Part shown: positions 27,107-39,245 of the stretch, in pieces
Layout: every line of letters begins with the position of its first letter
Position numbering within the stretch: the stretch's first letter is position 1
Source: Ensifer oleiphilus
Lineage (GTDB): Bacteria; Pseudomonadota; Alphaproteobacteria; Rhizobiales; Rhizobiaceae
Assembly: GCF_013371465.1 (NCBI RefSeq)
Contig: NZ_JABWDU010000004.1
Span: forward strand, 124,001-188,000
Length of the DNA stretch: 64,000 nt
Direction of reading: 5' to 3'
Notes under the pieces: generated by a model
Told to the model about the DNA's origin: nothing
Seen by the model: only the letters and a program-made list of their open reading frames with translations
The model's database searches: none
Program-made: the position numbers and the translations under genes

Positions 27107-27748
27107 TCACTCCGCCTTTGCCAATGTTGCGATGAAACGTTCGACGGTGGGCAGCGCCTTCTCGACCATCATGCCGACGCCGTTGCCGTTCGGGTGCATG
27201 CCGTCTTCAAGCTTGAGAGCCGTGTCTGTGACCACGCCATCAAGGAAGAACGGGTAGAGTTCAAGGCCGTATTTTTCTGCAAGTTCCGGATAGATCGGGT
27301 TGAAGCGGGCGGCATAGTCGGCGCCCATGTTCGGCGGTGCCATCATGCCTGCGAGCAGGACAGCGATGCCGCGCTCCTTCAGCCGCGCGATCATTGCCTC
27401 CATGTTCTTCCGGGTTTCCTCCGGCGGGATGCCGCGCAGCGCGTCGTTGGCGCCAAGCTCAAGGATGACGCCCCTGGTGCCATCGGGGATCGACCAGTCG
27501 ATGCGGGCGAGCCCGCCGGAACTGGTGTCGCCGGAAACGCCGGCGTTGGCCACAGTCACATCGAGCCCCTTTTCCTTCAGCGCCTTTTCAAGTCGGGCCG
27601 GGAAGGCATCCTCGGGCGGCAACTGGTAGCCCGCCATCAGGCTGTCGCCGAAGCCGACGAGGCTGATCGTTTCGGCCCGTGCGGTCGCTGATAACGCAAT
27701 TGTCATTGCGAGCCCCAAGAAAAACCGTTGAAAACCTTTTAATGCCAT
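27107..27748 (-). CDS. tesA: GDSL-family arylesterase/acyl-CoA thioesterase TesA
   Basis: The 213-residue periplasmic hydrolase has a signal peptide (cleavage near ATARAE) and the SGNH blocks: GDSL (34-37, Ser36 nucleophile), GAND (Asn101) and DGMHPN (Asp182, His185). It is divergent from an ABC ATPase/permease pair, the same arrangement as tesA-ybbA-ybbP in E. coli. Confidence 0.92.
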   Translation of the reverse strand: MALKGFQRFFLGLAMTIALSATARAETISLVGFGDSLMAGYQLPPEDAFPARLEKALKEKGLDVTVANAGVSGDTSSGGLARIDWSIPDGTRGVILELGANDALRGIPPEETRKNMEAMIARLKERGIAVLLAGMMAPPNMGADYAARFNPIYPELAEKYGLELYPFFLDGVVTDTALKLEDGMHPNGNGVGMMVEKALPTVERFIATLAKAE

Positions 27749-27815
27749 GGGTCTGTTCCTAAATCGCGGGAGCCGTTTTCGTGTCCTCTTTCCGTTTCAT
27801 ATAGGGTTATTTCGC

Positions 27816-28541
27816 TTGGCCAGTACCATCATCGAGCTCAAAAATGCCGACCTCACCCTCGGCGAGGCCGCAGCCTCGGTGCATGTGCTGAAAGGCATGA
27901 GCCTGACCATCGATGCGGGACAATCCGTCGGCATCGTCGGGCCCTCCGGTTCGGGCAAGTCGACGCTGCTCATGGTGCTGGCCGGTCTCGAACGGTTGGA
28001 CCGCGGCGAAATCGTCATCGATGGCACGCCGCTGCACCGGCTGAACGAGGACCGGGTCGCCGATTTTCGCGGGCGCAACATCGGCATCGTCTTCCAGTCC
28101 TTCCATCTCATCCCCAATATGACGGCACTCGAAAACGTTGCTGTCCCCCTCGAGCTTGCGAATGTTCCCGGCGCCTTCGACATCGCGCGCAAGGAACTCG
28201 TCGCAGTCGGCCTCGGCGAGCGGCTCAGCCACTATCCCGGCCAGCTCTCCGGCGGCGAGCAGCAGCGCGTGGCGATCGCCCGCGCGCTTGCGCCGTCGCC
28301 GAAGTTGCTGATCGCCGACGAGCCGACCGGCAATCTCGACGCCGAGACGGGCCGGCAGATCGCCGACCTGCTTTTCGCCGAACAGCGTGACCGTGGCATG
28401 ACACTGGTGCTGGTGACCCATGACGCGGCGCTGGCCGCCCGCTGCTCGCGGCAGGTGCGGGTGCGCTCCGGCGAGATCGTCTCCAGCGGTGCCCCCGAAC
28501 CGATTGTCGAAACCCACAGGCAGGAAGCGGCATCCGCATGA
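27816..28541 (+). CDS. ABC transporter ATP-binding protein, YbbA/LolD-like
   Basis: The ATPase (241 residues from a TTG at 27816; an in-frame ATG at 27747 would overlap the tesA start) has Walker A GPSGSGKST (42-50), FQSFHLIPNMTALENV, signature LSGGEQQRVAIARAL and Walker B LLIADEPTGNLD, the last being typical of the LolD/MacB class. Its stop overlaps the permease start (ATGA). It probably powers YbbP-type envelope transport coupled to the divergent TesA. Confidence 0.85.
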   Translation: MASTIIELKNADLTLGEAAASVHVLKGMSLTIDAGQSVGIVGPSGSGKSTLLMVLAGLERLDRGEIVIDGTPLHRLNEDRVADFRGRNIGIVFQSFHLIPNMTALENVAVPLELANVPGAFDIARKELVAVGLGERLSHYPGQLSGGEQQRVAIARALAPSPKLLIADEPTGNLDAETGRQIADLLFAEQRDRGMTLVLVTHDAALAARCSRQVRVRSGEIVSSGAPEPIVETHRQEAASA

Positions 28542-31090
28542 GCGAGGGTGCCTCCATTCGTCTGCGTCCTCTGCTCGCCCTGCGGCTGGCCCTGCGTGAA
28601 ATGCGCGGTGGCCTCAAGGGGTTTTATATCTTCCTCGCCTGCATCGCGCTCGGCACGGCTGCGATCGCCGGGGTCAACTCGCTGTCGCAATCGATCACCG
28701 CGACGATCGCGTCTCAAGGCCGCGAACTGCTTGCCGGCGACATCCGCTTCGAGCTGAACAATCGTGTGGCAACGGCAGAGGAACGGGCGTTTCTCGACGG
28801 GCTCGGGCCGGTCTCGGTTTCTTCCGGGCTGCGCTCGATGGCCCGTTTGCCCGATGGCTCGAACCAGGCGCTCGTCGAGTTGAAGGCCGTCGATGCGGCC
28901 TATCCACTCTACGGCAAGCTTGAAAGCCAGCCGGATCAGCCGCTGAGTGACTTGTTGGCGCAACAGGGCGACGGCTTCGGGGCTGTCGCCGCGCCCTTGT
29001 TGCTCGACCGTCTTGGCATATCCGTTGGCGACGAGATCCTGCTCGGCAATGCCCGCATCCGGATTTCAGGCACGATCGTTCGCGAGCCGGACGCGCTTTC
29101 CGACGGTTTCGGCTTTGCGCCGCGGTTGATGGTGTCCGCCGAAGCGCTCGATGCCTCGGGTCTTGTACAGACGGGAAGTCTGGTCGAGCACGGCTACAAG
29201 GTGAAGATCAGCGATCCGGCGCGGGTGGCCGCTGTGCGCACTGACGCCGAGACGCGCTTTCCGTCGGCAGGCTGGTCGATCCGTACCAGCTCCAATGCCG
29301 CGCCGTCGCTGACGGCCAACATCACCCGCTTCTCGCAATTCTTGACGCTTGTGGGCTTGACGGCCCTGATCGTCGGCGGCGTCGGGGTTGCCAATGCCGT
29401 GCGTGCCTATCTCGACCAGAAGCGCAGCGTCATTGCCACCTTCAAGTGCCTCGGCGCGCCGGCCTCGCTTGTCGCGATGATCTATCTTGCGCAGATCCTG
29501 CTGATCGCGCTGATCGGCATTGCGATCGGGCTTGTTCTCGGTGCGCTGATCCCCTTCGTTGCCGCACAGTTCTTGGCCGATCTTCTGCCGATTTCGACCG
29601 AGTTCCGGCTCTATCCGGGCGCGCTCGGCATTGCCGCACTTTTCGGTGTGCTGACCGCGCTGGCCTTTGCCATCCTGCCGCTCGGCCGGGCACGGGGCAT
29701 TCCGGCGACTGCGCTCTTTCGCCAGCAGGGCTTCGATCCCTCGGGCTTTCCCGCGTGGCCGTATCTCATCGGTGCGCTCGCCTGCCTTGGCGCGCTTGCA
29801 GGTCTTGCTATCTTCACCGCCTACGACCGCTACATCTCGCTGGTCTTTCTTGGGGCGATTGCCTTTGCCTTCATTGTCCTGCGTGCCGTTTCGCTGCTGA
29901 TTTCCTGGCTTGCGCGCCGCGCTCCGCGCGTCAGCTCGCCGGCGTTGCGGCTGGCGATCGGCAACATCCATCGGCCAGGGGCGCTCACGCCCTCGGTGGT
30001 GCTGTCGCTCGGCCTCGGCCTTGCGCTGCTCGTTACGCTTGCGCTGATCGACGGCAATCTGCGCCGCGAGCTCACCGGCAGCATGGCCGAGCGTGCGCCC
30101 AATTTCTTCTTCGTCGATATCCAGGGCAGCGAAATCGAAGGATTCCGCACGTTGCTCGAGGGGGCGATGCCTGACGGTAAGGTCATCGAGGTGCCGATGC
30201 TGCGTGGCCGCATCATTGCCTTCAACGGCGAGGACGTGAACGCCCGCAACGTGCCGCCGAGCGGCCAATGGGTGCTGCGCGGCGACCGCGGCATCACCTA
30301 TGCCAAGAACAAGCCCGAGAATTCGACGCTTGCCGAAGGCAGCTGGTGGGCGCCCGATTATAGCGGCGAGCCGCTGGTATCGTTTTCGGCGGAGGAAGCG
30401 CGTGAACTGGGCTTGAAGATCGGCGACATGGTCACCGTCAACGTGCTCGGCCGCAACATCACCGCCAGGATTGCCAACTTCCGCAATGTCGAATGGGAAT
30501 CGCTGTCGATCAATTTTGTCATGGTGTTCTCGCCCAACACCTTTGCCGGCGCGCCGCATGCGTGGCTGGCGACGGTGATCGATCCGGGTGCGACGCCGCA
30601 GGAAGAGGCGACCGTGCTGAAGGCGGTCACGAACGCCTATCCGACGATCACCAGCGTGCGGGTGAAGGATGCTCTCGATATTGTGAACGCGCTTCTCGGG
30701 CAACTGGCAACGGCGATCCGGGCCGCGGCGGCCGTGGCCCTGGTCGCGTCCGTGCTGGTGCTCGCCGGCGCGCTTGCCGCCGGAAACAGGGCACGCATCC
30801 ACGATGCCGTCGTGCTCAAGACGCTCGGCGCCACGCGCGCGACGCTGATCCGTGCCTTCAGTTACGAATACATCATCCTTGGCCTTGCAACCGCGGTTTT
30901 TGCGCTGTTTGCCGGCGGTGTTTCCGCCTGGTTCGTCGTCAGCCGGATCATGAAGCTGCCTTCGAGTTTCCTGCCGGATGTCGCCGTCGCGACTGTTGTC
31001 ATCGCGCTGGTGATGACGGTCGGCATCGGGCTGGCCGGGACCTGGCGCGTGCTGGGCCAAAAGGCGGCGCCGGTTCTGCGGGAGCTTTGA
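28538..31090 (+). CDS. ABC transporter permease, YbbP-like (FtsX/LolC superfamily)
   Basis: The 850-residue inner-membrane protein has an N-terminal helix followed by a large extracytoplasmic domain (about 45-260), a block of helices (about 270-500), a second extracytoplasmic domain and a C-terminal block ending near FLPDVAVATVVIALVMTVGIGLAGT. This duplicated FtsX layout with long periplasmic loops matches YbbP of E. coli. The start overlaps the ATPase stop by four bases. The substrate is unknown; lipids or lipoproteins are possible. Confidence 0.87.
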   Translation: MSEGASIRLRPLLALRLALREMRGGLKGFYIFLACIALGTAAIAGVNSLSQSITATIASQGRELLAGDIRFELNNRVATAEERAFLDGLGPVSVSSGLRSMARLPDGSNQALVELKAVDAAYPLYGKLESQPDQPLSDLLAQQGDGFGAVAAPLLLDRLGISVGDEILLGNARIRISGTIVREPDALSDGFGFAPRLMVSAEALDASGLVQTGSLVEHGYKVKISDPARVAAVRTDAETRFPSAGWSIRTSSNAAPSLTANITRFSQFLTLVGLTALIVGGVGVANAVRAYLDQKRSVIATFKCLGAPASLVAMIYLAQILLIALIGIAIGLVLGALIPFVAAQFLADLLPISTEFRLYPGALGIAALFGVLTALAFAILPLGRARGIPATALFRQQGFDPSGFPAWPYLIGALACLGALAGLAIFTAYDRYISLVFLGAIAFAFIVLRAVSLLISWLARRAPRVSSPALRLAIGNIHRPGALTPSVVLSLGLGLALLVTLALIDGNLRRELTGSMAERAPNFFFVDIQGSEIEGFRTLLEGAMPDGKVIEVPMLRGRIIAFNGEDVNARNVPPSGQWVLRGDRGITYAKNKPENSTLAEGSWWAPDYSGEPLVSFSAEEARELGLKIGDMVTVNVLGRNITARIANFRNVEWESLSINFVMVFSPNTFAGAPHAWLATVIDPGATPQEEATVLKAVTNAYPTITSVRVKDALDIVNALLGQLATAIRAAAAVALVASVLVLAGALAAGNRARIHDAVVLKTLGATRATLIRAFSYEYIILGLATAVFALFAGGVSAWFVVSRIMKLPSSFLPDVAVATVVIALVMTVGIGLAGTWRVLGQKAAPVLREL

Positions 31091-31196
31091 GCGGCGAAGT
31101 TAACCGTAAATCCCTGTCCTGCAAGGCCATAAACGCTAAGGCTGTACCGAATCAGGGGGCCAAAGGTCTTGTACCAAAAGGCTTTCGGCATCATAT

Positions 31197-31205
31197 TTAT
31201 CCACA
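31197..31205 (+). promoter_or_regulatory. Perfect DnaA box
   Basis: TTATCCACA matches the consensus exactly. It lies 112 bases upstream of the Bax-inhibitor-1 family gene, with TTAACCGT at 31100 and a GANTC site at 31149 in the same gap. A single box may be chance. Confidence 0.4.
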
Positions 31206-31316
31206 GGCATGCTGGAGCCCCGCAGCGGCGCCTGGGCATGGGATGGCGACCTCTCGTTGGGTCTGAGGTCATCCGCCCGACACCGTAAGTTCAACCGGGG
31301 CTTAAATGAGGAAACA

Positions 31317-32054
31317 ATGGCTGATCTGAGAAACTACCAAACCCGAATGTCGCCTGCCGGCGCTCAGGCGGGTGCCATGATCGACGAAGGCCTTCGCACC
31401 TATATGCTGAAGGTCTACAACCTGATGGCCCTGGGCCTGGCGATCACCGGCCTGGCAGCTTACGGAACATTCGCGCTTGCCGTCTCCAATCCGGCATTCG
31501 CCCAACTTCTTTACGCGTCGCCCCTGAAATGGGTCGTCATGCTCGCTCCGCTGGGTCTCGTGTTCTTCATGAGCTTCCGCATTAACAGCATGAGCGTTTC
31601 TGCCGCGCAGATGACGTTCTGGGTTTATGCGGCACTGATGGGCGTTTCGCTGTCGTCGATCTTCATGGTCTTCACCGGCCAGAGCATCGTGCAGACGTTC
31701 TTCGTGACCGCCGCCTCCTTCGGTGCGCTGTCGCTCTACGGCTACACCACGAAGAAGGACCTGTCCGGCATGGGCTCGTTCCTGATCATGGGTCTGTTCG
31801 GCGTCATCATCGCGTCGATCGTCAACATCTTCCTCGCCTCTTCGGCGCTCGGCTTCGCGATCTCGGTGATCGGCGTGCTGATCTTCGCAGGCCTCACCGC
31901 CTACGACACGCAGAAGATCAAGGAAATGTACTACGATGCCGATGACAGCACCGTTGCCGGCCGTAAGGCGATCATGGGCGCCCTGACGCTCTACCTCGAC
32001 TTCATCAACCTGTTCATGTTCATGCTTCAGTTCATGGGCAACCGGAACAACTAA
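31317..32054 (+). CDS. Bax inhibitor-1/YccA-family membrane protein
   Basis: The 245-residue protein has about seven hydrophobic helices and ends in the family's FINLFMFMLQFMG segment. The central ITGLAAYGTFA and GLTAYDTQKIKEMYYDADD motifs are typical of the BI-1/YbhL group, with the aspartates implicated in pH-sensitive Ca2+ leak in homologues. The ATG at 31317 is preceded by GAGGA. A strong terminator follows. Confidence 0.92.
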   Translation: MADLRNYQTRMSPAGAQAGAMIDEGLRTYMLKVYNLMALGLAITGLAAYGTFALAVSNPAFAQLLYASPLKWVVMLAPLGLVFFMSFRINSMSVSAAQMTFWVYAALMGVSLSSIFMVFTGQSIVQTFFVTAASFGALSLYGYTTKKDLSGMGSFLIMGLFGVIIASIVNIFLASSALGFAISVIGVLIFAGLTAYDTQKIKEMYYDADDSTVAGRKAIMGALTLYLDFINLFMFMLQFMGNRNN

Positions 32055-32072
32055 GCTTGAATGCACAGACGG

Positions 32073-32099
32073 AAAAGGCGGCTTCGGCCGCCTTTTTTG
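32073..32099 (+). terminator. Terminator of the Bax-inhibitor-1 gene
   Basis: GGCGGC (32077-32082) and GCCGCC (32087-32092) close on a TTCG tetraloop, extended by AAAA/TTTT pairs and a T run. Confidence 0.9.
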
Positions 32100-32173
32100 T
32101 TGTCCGCAAAGGGCTTGATCGACCGGGGCTATCCGTGTGACTGAATGGAAAACCGGACCTTCAAGATCTTCCC

Positions 32174-32731
32174 ATGCCCCTGACCTTACGCGACGCTACC
32201 CCTTCCGATCTGTCGGCCATTACCGAGATCTACCGTGAATCCGTTCTGAACGGTGTCGCCACCTACGAGATCGTGCCTCCCTTAGAGGCGGAGATGACGG
32301 CGCGCTTTTCCACCATCGTCGATCACGGATATCCCTACATCGTCGCCACTGACGAGGCCGGCACGATTGTCGGCTATGCCTATGCCTCCGCATTCCGCAC
32401 GCGCGCTGCCTACCGTTTCCTGGTCGAGGACTCGATCTACCTGGCGCCGTCGGCACGGGGGAAGGGCGCCGGCAAGATGCTGTTGATCGAGCTCGTCCGC
32501 CGTTGCACAGAGCTCGGGTTTCGCCAGATGGTGGCGGTCATCGGTGGCGCCCATCCCGCATCGATCGCGGTTCACCGCTCTGTTGGCTTCGAAGATCAGG
32601 GGTTGATGAAGGCGACAGGCTTCAAGCATGGGCGCTGGCTCGATACGGCGATCATGCAGCTGGCGCTTGGCGGGGGATCGACCGGCGATCCGTCCGAGGG
32701 CGTCTACCCTGATACCCTCTATCAGGACTGA
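32174..32731 (+). CDS. GNAT acetyltransferase, phosphinothricin N-acetyltransferase-like
   Basis: The 185-residue enzyme has one GNAT domain: RDATPSDLSAITEIYRESVLNGVATYE, the VEDSIYLAPSARGKGAGKMLL acetyl-CoA loop, and HRSVGFEDQGLMKATGFKHGRWLDT, which is the Pat/YncA pattern. Members acetylate phosphinothricin, methionine sulfoximine or similar amino-acid analogues. The gene stands alone. Confidence 0.85.
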   Translation: MPLTLRDATPSDLSAITEIYRESVLNGVATYEIVPPLEAEMTARFSTIVDHGYPYIVATDEAGTIVGYAYASAFRTRAAYRFLVEDSIYLAPSARGKGAGKMLLIELVRRCTELGFRQMVAVIGGAHPASIAVHRSVGFEDQGLMKATGFKHGRWLDTAIMQLALGGGSTGDPSEGVYPDTLYQD

Positions 32732-32798
32732 GAGCGGGCGTTAAAGAGCGTCGCGATCTTTCAGATTCGCTTGGCGCGCTTTAAGGTCTTGTTTTCAC

Positions 32799-32843
32799 GC
32801 ATGTCGTTATCGCAAAACCGCGGAACACTTTTGCACTACATGC
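32799..32843. repeat. Palindromic intergenic repeat
   Basis: GCATGT (32799-32804) pairs with ACATGC (32838-32843) and, inside it, GCAAAA (32812-32817) with TTTTGC (32829-32834). The layout, with ACGCATGTCGTTATC at the left and ACATGCTTTA at the right, resembles an element I recall as repeated many times in Rhizobiaceae genomes. It lies between two converging genes. Confidence 0.6.
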
Positions 32844-32993
32844 TTTAGGAAGCGTGCGAAGCATTCCGTCGGGAATGGCTTGAAAACATGGCGTCGCATG
32901 GCTTTCGGGACACCTTCGAAGGAAGGAGAAGTCGGTACACCCTCCCCGGCGGGTTGCCAGGTTCGCACCTCCGATCGGCTTGGAACCGGCCTT

Positions 32994-33398
32994 TCAGGTT
33001 TCGATCAGCTTCAGCACTTTGTCAAAAACCTTCAGCACCTGCCCGAGTTCATGTCCACGCTTCAGGATCGTGCCGTGCGCGTTGAGAACGCTAAAGGCAC
33101 CCTGCTTGGCAGCAAGCTTCGGGCTTTTCTCGATGCGGTAGAGCGGCATCTCACCCGATCGCTTGAACACGGAGAAGACGGCCCGATCCTTCAGGTGGTC
33201 GATAGCGTAGTCGCGCCATTCGCCTTCGCCGACCATGCGGCCATAGACCCACAGGATCTGGTCGAGTTCGCGGCGATGGAAGGTGACGGGGGGAGCGTTC
33301 CGGGCGTTCTTGTATTCCGAGAGATCAACGACCACTTCGGATGTGGCCTGGCGCTGATGTCGCGCCTCGCCTCGCGGCAAATCCGGCTCATCGGTCAT
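32994..33398 (-). CDS. DUF2794 domain protein
   Basis: The 134-residue protein contains the DUF2794 pattern: VTFHRRELDQILWVYGRMVGEGEWRDYAID and FRIEKSP-like YRIEKSPKL. It is confined to alphaproteobacteria and has no known function. The start at 33398 gives MTDEPDLPRG; the frame extends 25 codons upstream. Confidence 0.82.
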   Translation of the reverse strand: MTDEPDLPRGEARHQRQATSEVVVDLSEYKNARNAPPVTFHRRELDQILWVYGRMVGEGEWRDYAIDHLKDRAVFSVFKRSGEMPLYRIEKSPKLAAKQGAFSVLNAHGTILKRGHELGQVLKVFDKVLKLIET

Positions 33399-33800
33399 CG
33401 GCAATCCGGCCTTCTGTTGTGACAGAACGATAACAGTTTGCCTGACACGAGCCGAAAAGCAAGCCGGAAGCATCCGGAGCCGTTGGGCGCAGACGGCATT
33501 TCTTGCCTCTGCCCCATTTCAGTCAAATCGGCGCCCCAATTCACCGCAAAACTCGCGGGCGCTGACGGGCAGAGTCGTTGCCACCGTATGCCCGTTCAGA
33601 TCGTCATGCTGCGTGACCTTCAGAGAACGCAGTCATGGCCGGTTCGGTCCGGTAACTTCGAACCCTCAGCCCCAGCCCCTCGATGCTGCCGGGCCGAACC
33701 ACCCCTTATGGCTTCGTGCACCAAAATGCACGTGGCAACGGTGCTGCTGCGCTCAAGCCTTTGCTTGCCAAACGGATGTCGATCAAGGCGTTGCCGCCGC
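33399..33800. other. Non-coding gap between the DUF2794 and DUF1223 genes
   Basis: I see no gene in these 402 bases. They hold the DUF2794 promoter and the end of the DUF1223 transcript. A six-base stem (CGTGCA 33715-33720 with TGCACG 33727-33732) is the only clear structure. Confidence 0.5.
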
Positions 33801-34574
33801 TCACAGTTTGCCCTGGGGCCCCGCGAGCACGGCCGTGGCGCCGATGATCGGACCCGGGGTTTCGGCATCCTTCATAGACTGCAACAGCACCGCGCAGCCG
33901 CTTTTGCCACGCTGCTCCGTCAGAACCGTTGCCGGAAGGGTGAAGGTCGCGGGCTTGCCATCCCACATGCCGATGGTCTGGATGTCGCGCACCGCGTGCC
34001 AGTAGGAAATCTTCTTTCCGCTGTTTTCGCCCTTCTCGACGTCGACGACCTTCGCCCGGTCGAAATAGACGACGACGACATTGGCCTTGCCGTCACCCGC
34101 CCCGACCTTGATCGAGATCTCCTCGCCGTTGATCTTCGCCTCTACCGGAACGGCCAGCCCCTTGCCGGCGGCTTTCATCGTGTCGAGCCGGGATTTGATC
34201 GCCTGCAGATTGGCGCCGTTGACATGGTCGCGGCCGTTGAGGATCGCCTGCGGCGTGTAGACGCCGTTTCGCCCCAGCATACGGGCATAGGCATATTGGC
34301 GGTCGGTGTTGTCGCTGGAGGCCAGCGTGTCCTTCCAGCCGAGATAGTTCCAGTAGTCGACGTGATAGGAAAGGGCGACCACGTCGCCGTCATCCACCAG
34401 CTTCTTCAAGGCGGCATCGGCCGGTGGGCAGGAGGAGCAGCCCTGGCTGGTGAAGAGTTCGACGACGCCCTTGATGACCTTGCCGTCTTCCGCCATCGCC
34501 GGAACCGACGCTGCCGCAAAGAGCCCGAAAGCCAGTGCAACAGGGCGAAGGAAATATCTGTCTGCGAATGTCAT
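33801..34574 (-). CDS. DUF1223 secreted thioredoxin-like protein
   Basis: The 257-residue protein has a signal peptide (cleavage near VPAMAEDG) and then a thioredoxin-like start VVELFTSQGCSSCPPADAAL with a CSSC redox motif (about Cys46 and Cys49). The DYWNYLGWKDTLAS and YTPQAILNGRDHVNG blocks are hallmarks of DUF1223. It is probably a periplasmic redox protein; partners are unknown. Confidence 0.88.
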   Translation of the reverse strand: MTFADRYFLRPVALAFGLFAAASVPAMAEDGKVIKGVVELFTSQGCSSCPPADAALKKLVDDGDVVALSYHVDYWNYLGWKDTLASSDNTDRQYAYARMLGRNGVYTPQAILNGRDHVNGANLQAIKSRLDTMKAAGKGLAVPVEAKINGEEISIKVGAGDGKANVVVVYFDRAKVVDVEKGENSGKKISYWHAVRDIQTIGMWDGKPATFTLPATVLTEQRGKSGCAVLLQSMKDAETPGPIIGATAVLAGPQGKL

Positions 34575-34697
34575 GGCGTCACTTCATTGGCGGCCGACAG
34601 GCCTACTTCACGGGGAAGTCCATTACATACGACGCTGTTGCTTCAACGGGAAGTCACGTTGGAGTGAGGATATGGGCAGGCAACCTGCAGGAAATGT

Positions 34698-34735
34698 GAA
34701 AGGGCCGGGACACCTTGCGGTATCCCGGCCCTTTC
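34698..34735 (-). terminator. Terminator of acnA
   Basis: A 13-base stem (34698-34710 with 34723-34735) lies just after the acnA stop. On the minus strand it is followed by ACATTTCC, so the T run is weak. Confidence 0.65.
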
Positions 34736-34757
34736 ATGCTTCAGACAACCGGTGCGA

Positions 34758-37448
<2,691 letters not shown>

Positions 37449-37719
37449 TGGATAATACCCCGTTCCGTCTGATCGCCAAAAAACTGACGTACGAACGCCC
37501 GAGCGCAATGAAGCGCGAATTGGGATGCGGGTGCGGCCATTTCCGCTGTCCGTACGTGGAAATTCATTCCATGTTCGGCGCTAGGATGAAATTCACGCCG
37601 ACCGCTGGCGTGTTGGCCGCCTTATAGATAATTTCTCCAAATCGTGCCAGACCAACCAAGGTCCAATCGGGACTTTTTTTTGCCTTGCGGCAAAGAGCGT
37701 AAAGGGAAGCTGAAAATTG

Positions 37720-38370
37720 ATGCGCCTGCTGGCTGAAGGTCTGAGTGCGAGGCGAGGCGAGGATTTGATTTTTAACGATATTTCCTTTGCGCTCGGTGCC
37801 GGTGAAGCCCTTGTGGTGACGGGCCCGAACGGGTCTGGAAAGTCTACTTTGCTGCGGGTTCTGGCCGGTCTGCTGATGGCCGAAAAGGGCCGTCTCAAAC
37901 TTGAGAATGGCCCTCCTGAAATACGCCATCCGTCGGAGCTCAGCCACTATCTCGGCCATCGAAATGCGATGAAGCGCGAGCTGACCGTCGCGGAAAATCT
38001 TTCCTTCTGGAAAAACTTCATGGGTGATTCGCCCGGGGGATCGGGCAGGAACCTTGTCGAAGCGGTGGAGGCCGTCGGGCTTCGAGGTATCGCGCACCTG
38101 CCCTTCGGCTACCTGTCAGCCGGCCAGCAGCGCCGCATGGCGATGGCCAAGCTCATCGTCGCCTACCGCCCGATCTGGATTCTCGACGAACCGACGGCAG
38201 CACTCGATGCCGGTGCCGACAAGCTTTTTGCCGGCCTGGTCAATGCGCATCTCGATACGGGTGGCATCGTCATCGCGGCGACACACCAGCCGCTCGGGCT
38301 TGAGCGCGCCAGGCAATTGCAGATGACCGGCTTTGTCGGCATCGATGGAGGCCTGTGGCATGACGCTTGA
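37720..38370 (+). CDS. ccmA: Cytochrome c maturation ATPase CcmA (heme exporter)
   Basis: The 216-residue ATPase has Walker A GPNGSGKS (35-42), LSAGQQRRMAMAKL as signature and ILDEPTAALDAGA, the short form typical of CcmA. With CcmB and CcmC it releases holo-CcmE in System I cytochrome c maturation. ATG at 37720 preferred over an adjacent TTG. First gene of the ccmABCDG group. Confidence 0.93.
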   Translation: MRLLAEGLSARRGEDLIFNDISFALGAGEALVVTGPNGSGKSTLLRVLAGLLMAEKGRLKLENGPPEIRHPSELSHYLGHRNAMKRELTVAENLSFWKNFMGDSPGGSGRNLVEAVEAVGLRGIAHLPFGYLSAGQQRRMAMAKLIVAYRPIWILDEPTAALDAGADKLFAGLVNAHLDTGGIVIAATHQPLGLERARQLQMTGFVGIDGGLWHDA

Positions 38371-38409
38371 ACTGGCGACCGGCGGCAAAGAGATGACGAG
38401 GGCACGTAA

Positions 38410-39069
38410 ATGATTGCGCTCTTCCTCCGCGACCTCAAACTCTCCATCCGCGCCGGCGGTGGTGCGATGATCGGCGTCCTGTTCTTCATGACCGTCGTCG
38501 CCGTCATTCCCTTCGGTGTTGGCCCCGACCTCAACCTGCTCGCGCGCATTGGCCCTGCAATCCTGTGGATCGGCGCGTTGCTCGCATCGCTTCTCGGTCT
38601 CGACCGACTGTTCCAGGCGGAGCGCGAAGACGGGTCGCTCGATCTGATGCTGATGCAGGAAACGCCGCTGCTCGTCACCGTGTTCGTCAAATGCGCCGCC
38701 CATTGGGCTGCCACGGGCCTGCCGCTTGTCATTGCAGCGCCCTTGCTCGGCCTGTTCATGAATATGGACGCGCTCGCGATTGGCGCCACCATGTTGACGC
38801 TCCTGGTCGGAACGCCGGCAATCACCTTCATCGGCGCGGTCGGCGCGGCCGTGGCAGTGTCGCTGCCGCGCGGCGGCCTGCTGGTGTCGATCCTGGTGCT
38901 GCCGCTTGCCATTCCCGTGCTGATCTTCGGGGTCAGCGCCGTCTATGCGGCAATCGAGGACCCGGCTCCATTCCTGCCGCCGCTGATGATCCTTGCGGCG
39001 ATCACCCTGTTTTTCGCCGTCATCGGGCCGGTTGCTGCCGCTGCAGCACTTCGTCATGCGTCCGACTGA
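38410..39069 (+). CDS. ccmB: Heme exporter membrane protein CcmB
   Basis: The 219-residue protein has six hydrophobic segments and begins MIALFLRDLKLSIRAGGG, with the conserved LDRLFQAEREDGSLD loop after the second helix. It is the membrane partner of CcmA, 39 bases downstream. A 176-base gap follows before ccmC, longer than usual for this operon. Confidence 0.93.
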   Translation: MIALFLRDLKLSIRAGGGAMIGVLFFMTVVAVIPFGVGPDLNLLARIGPAILWIGALLASLLGLDRLFQAEREDGSLDLMLMQETPLLVTVFVKCAAHWAATGLPLVIAAPLLGLFMNMDALAIGATMLTLLVGTPAITFIGAVGAAVAVSLPRGGLLVSILVLPLAIPVLIFGVSAVYAAIEDPAPFLPPLMILAAITLFFAVIGPVAAAAALRHASD

Positions 39070-39245
39070 CGCGGATCAAGCGGGATAGGGATAAACTGTT
39101 TGCGGTTTTCGGGCGCGTCCCGCTCTAACCCTTTAATATCGAAGGCGTTTACGGTGGCATGGTCGATACGGCGCAAAACTCATCGTGATCGCGTGTTTGA
39201 CGGGGATCAATTGCAGCAACAGGCCTTAAGCGTTAAAGAGCGATC

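Noticed and set aside
29066-31060. 664-codon open frame opposite the YbbP-like permease
   Set aside because: Antisense shadow of a membrane-protein gene; the predicted product is an implausible run of charged residues.
32821-32845. GGAAC-N16-CTTT as an RpoE2 promoter
   Set aside because: It lies within the palindromic repeat between converging genes, with no gene downstream on that strand.
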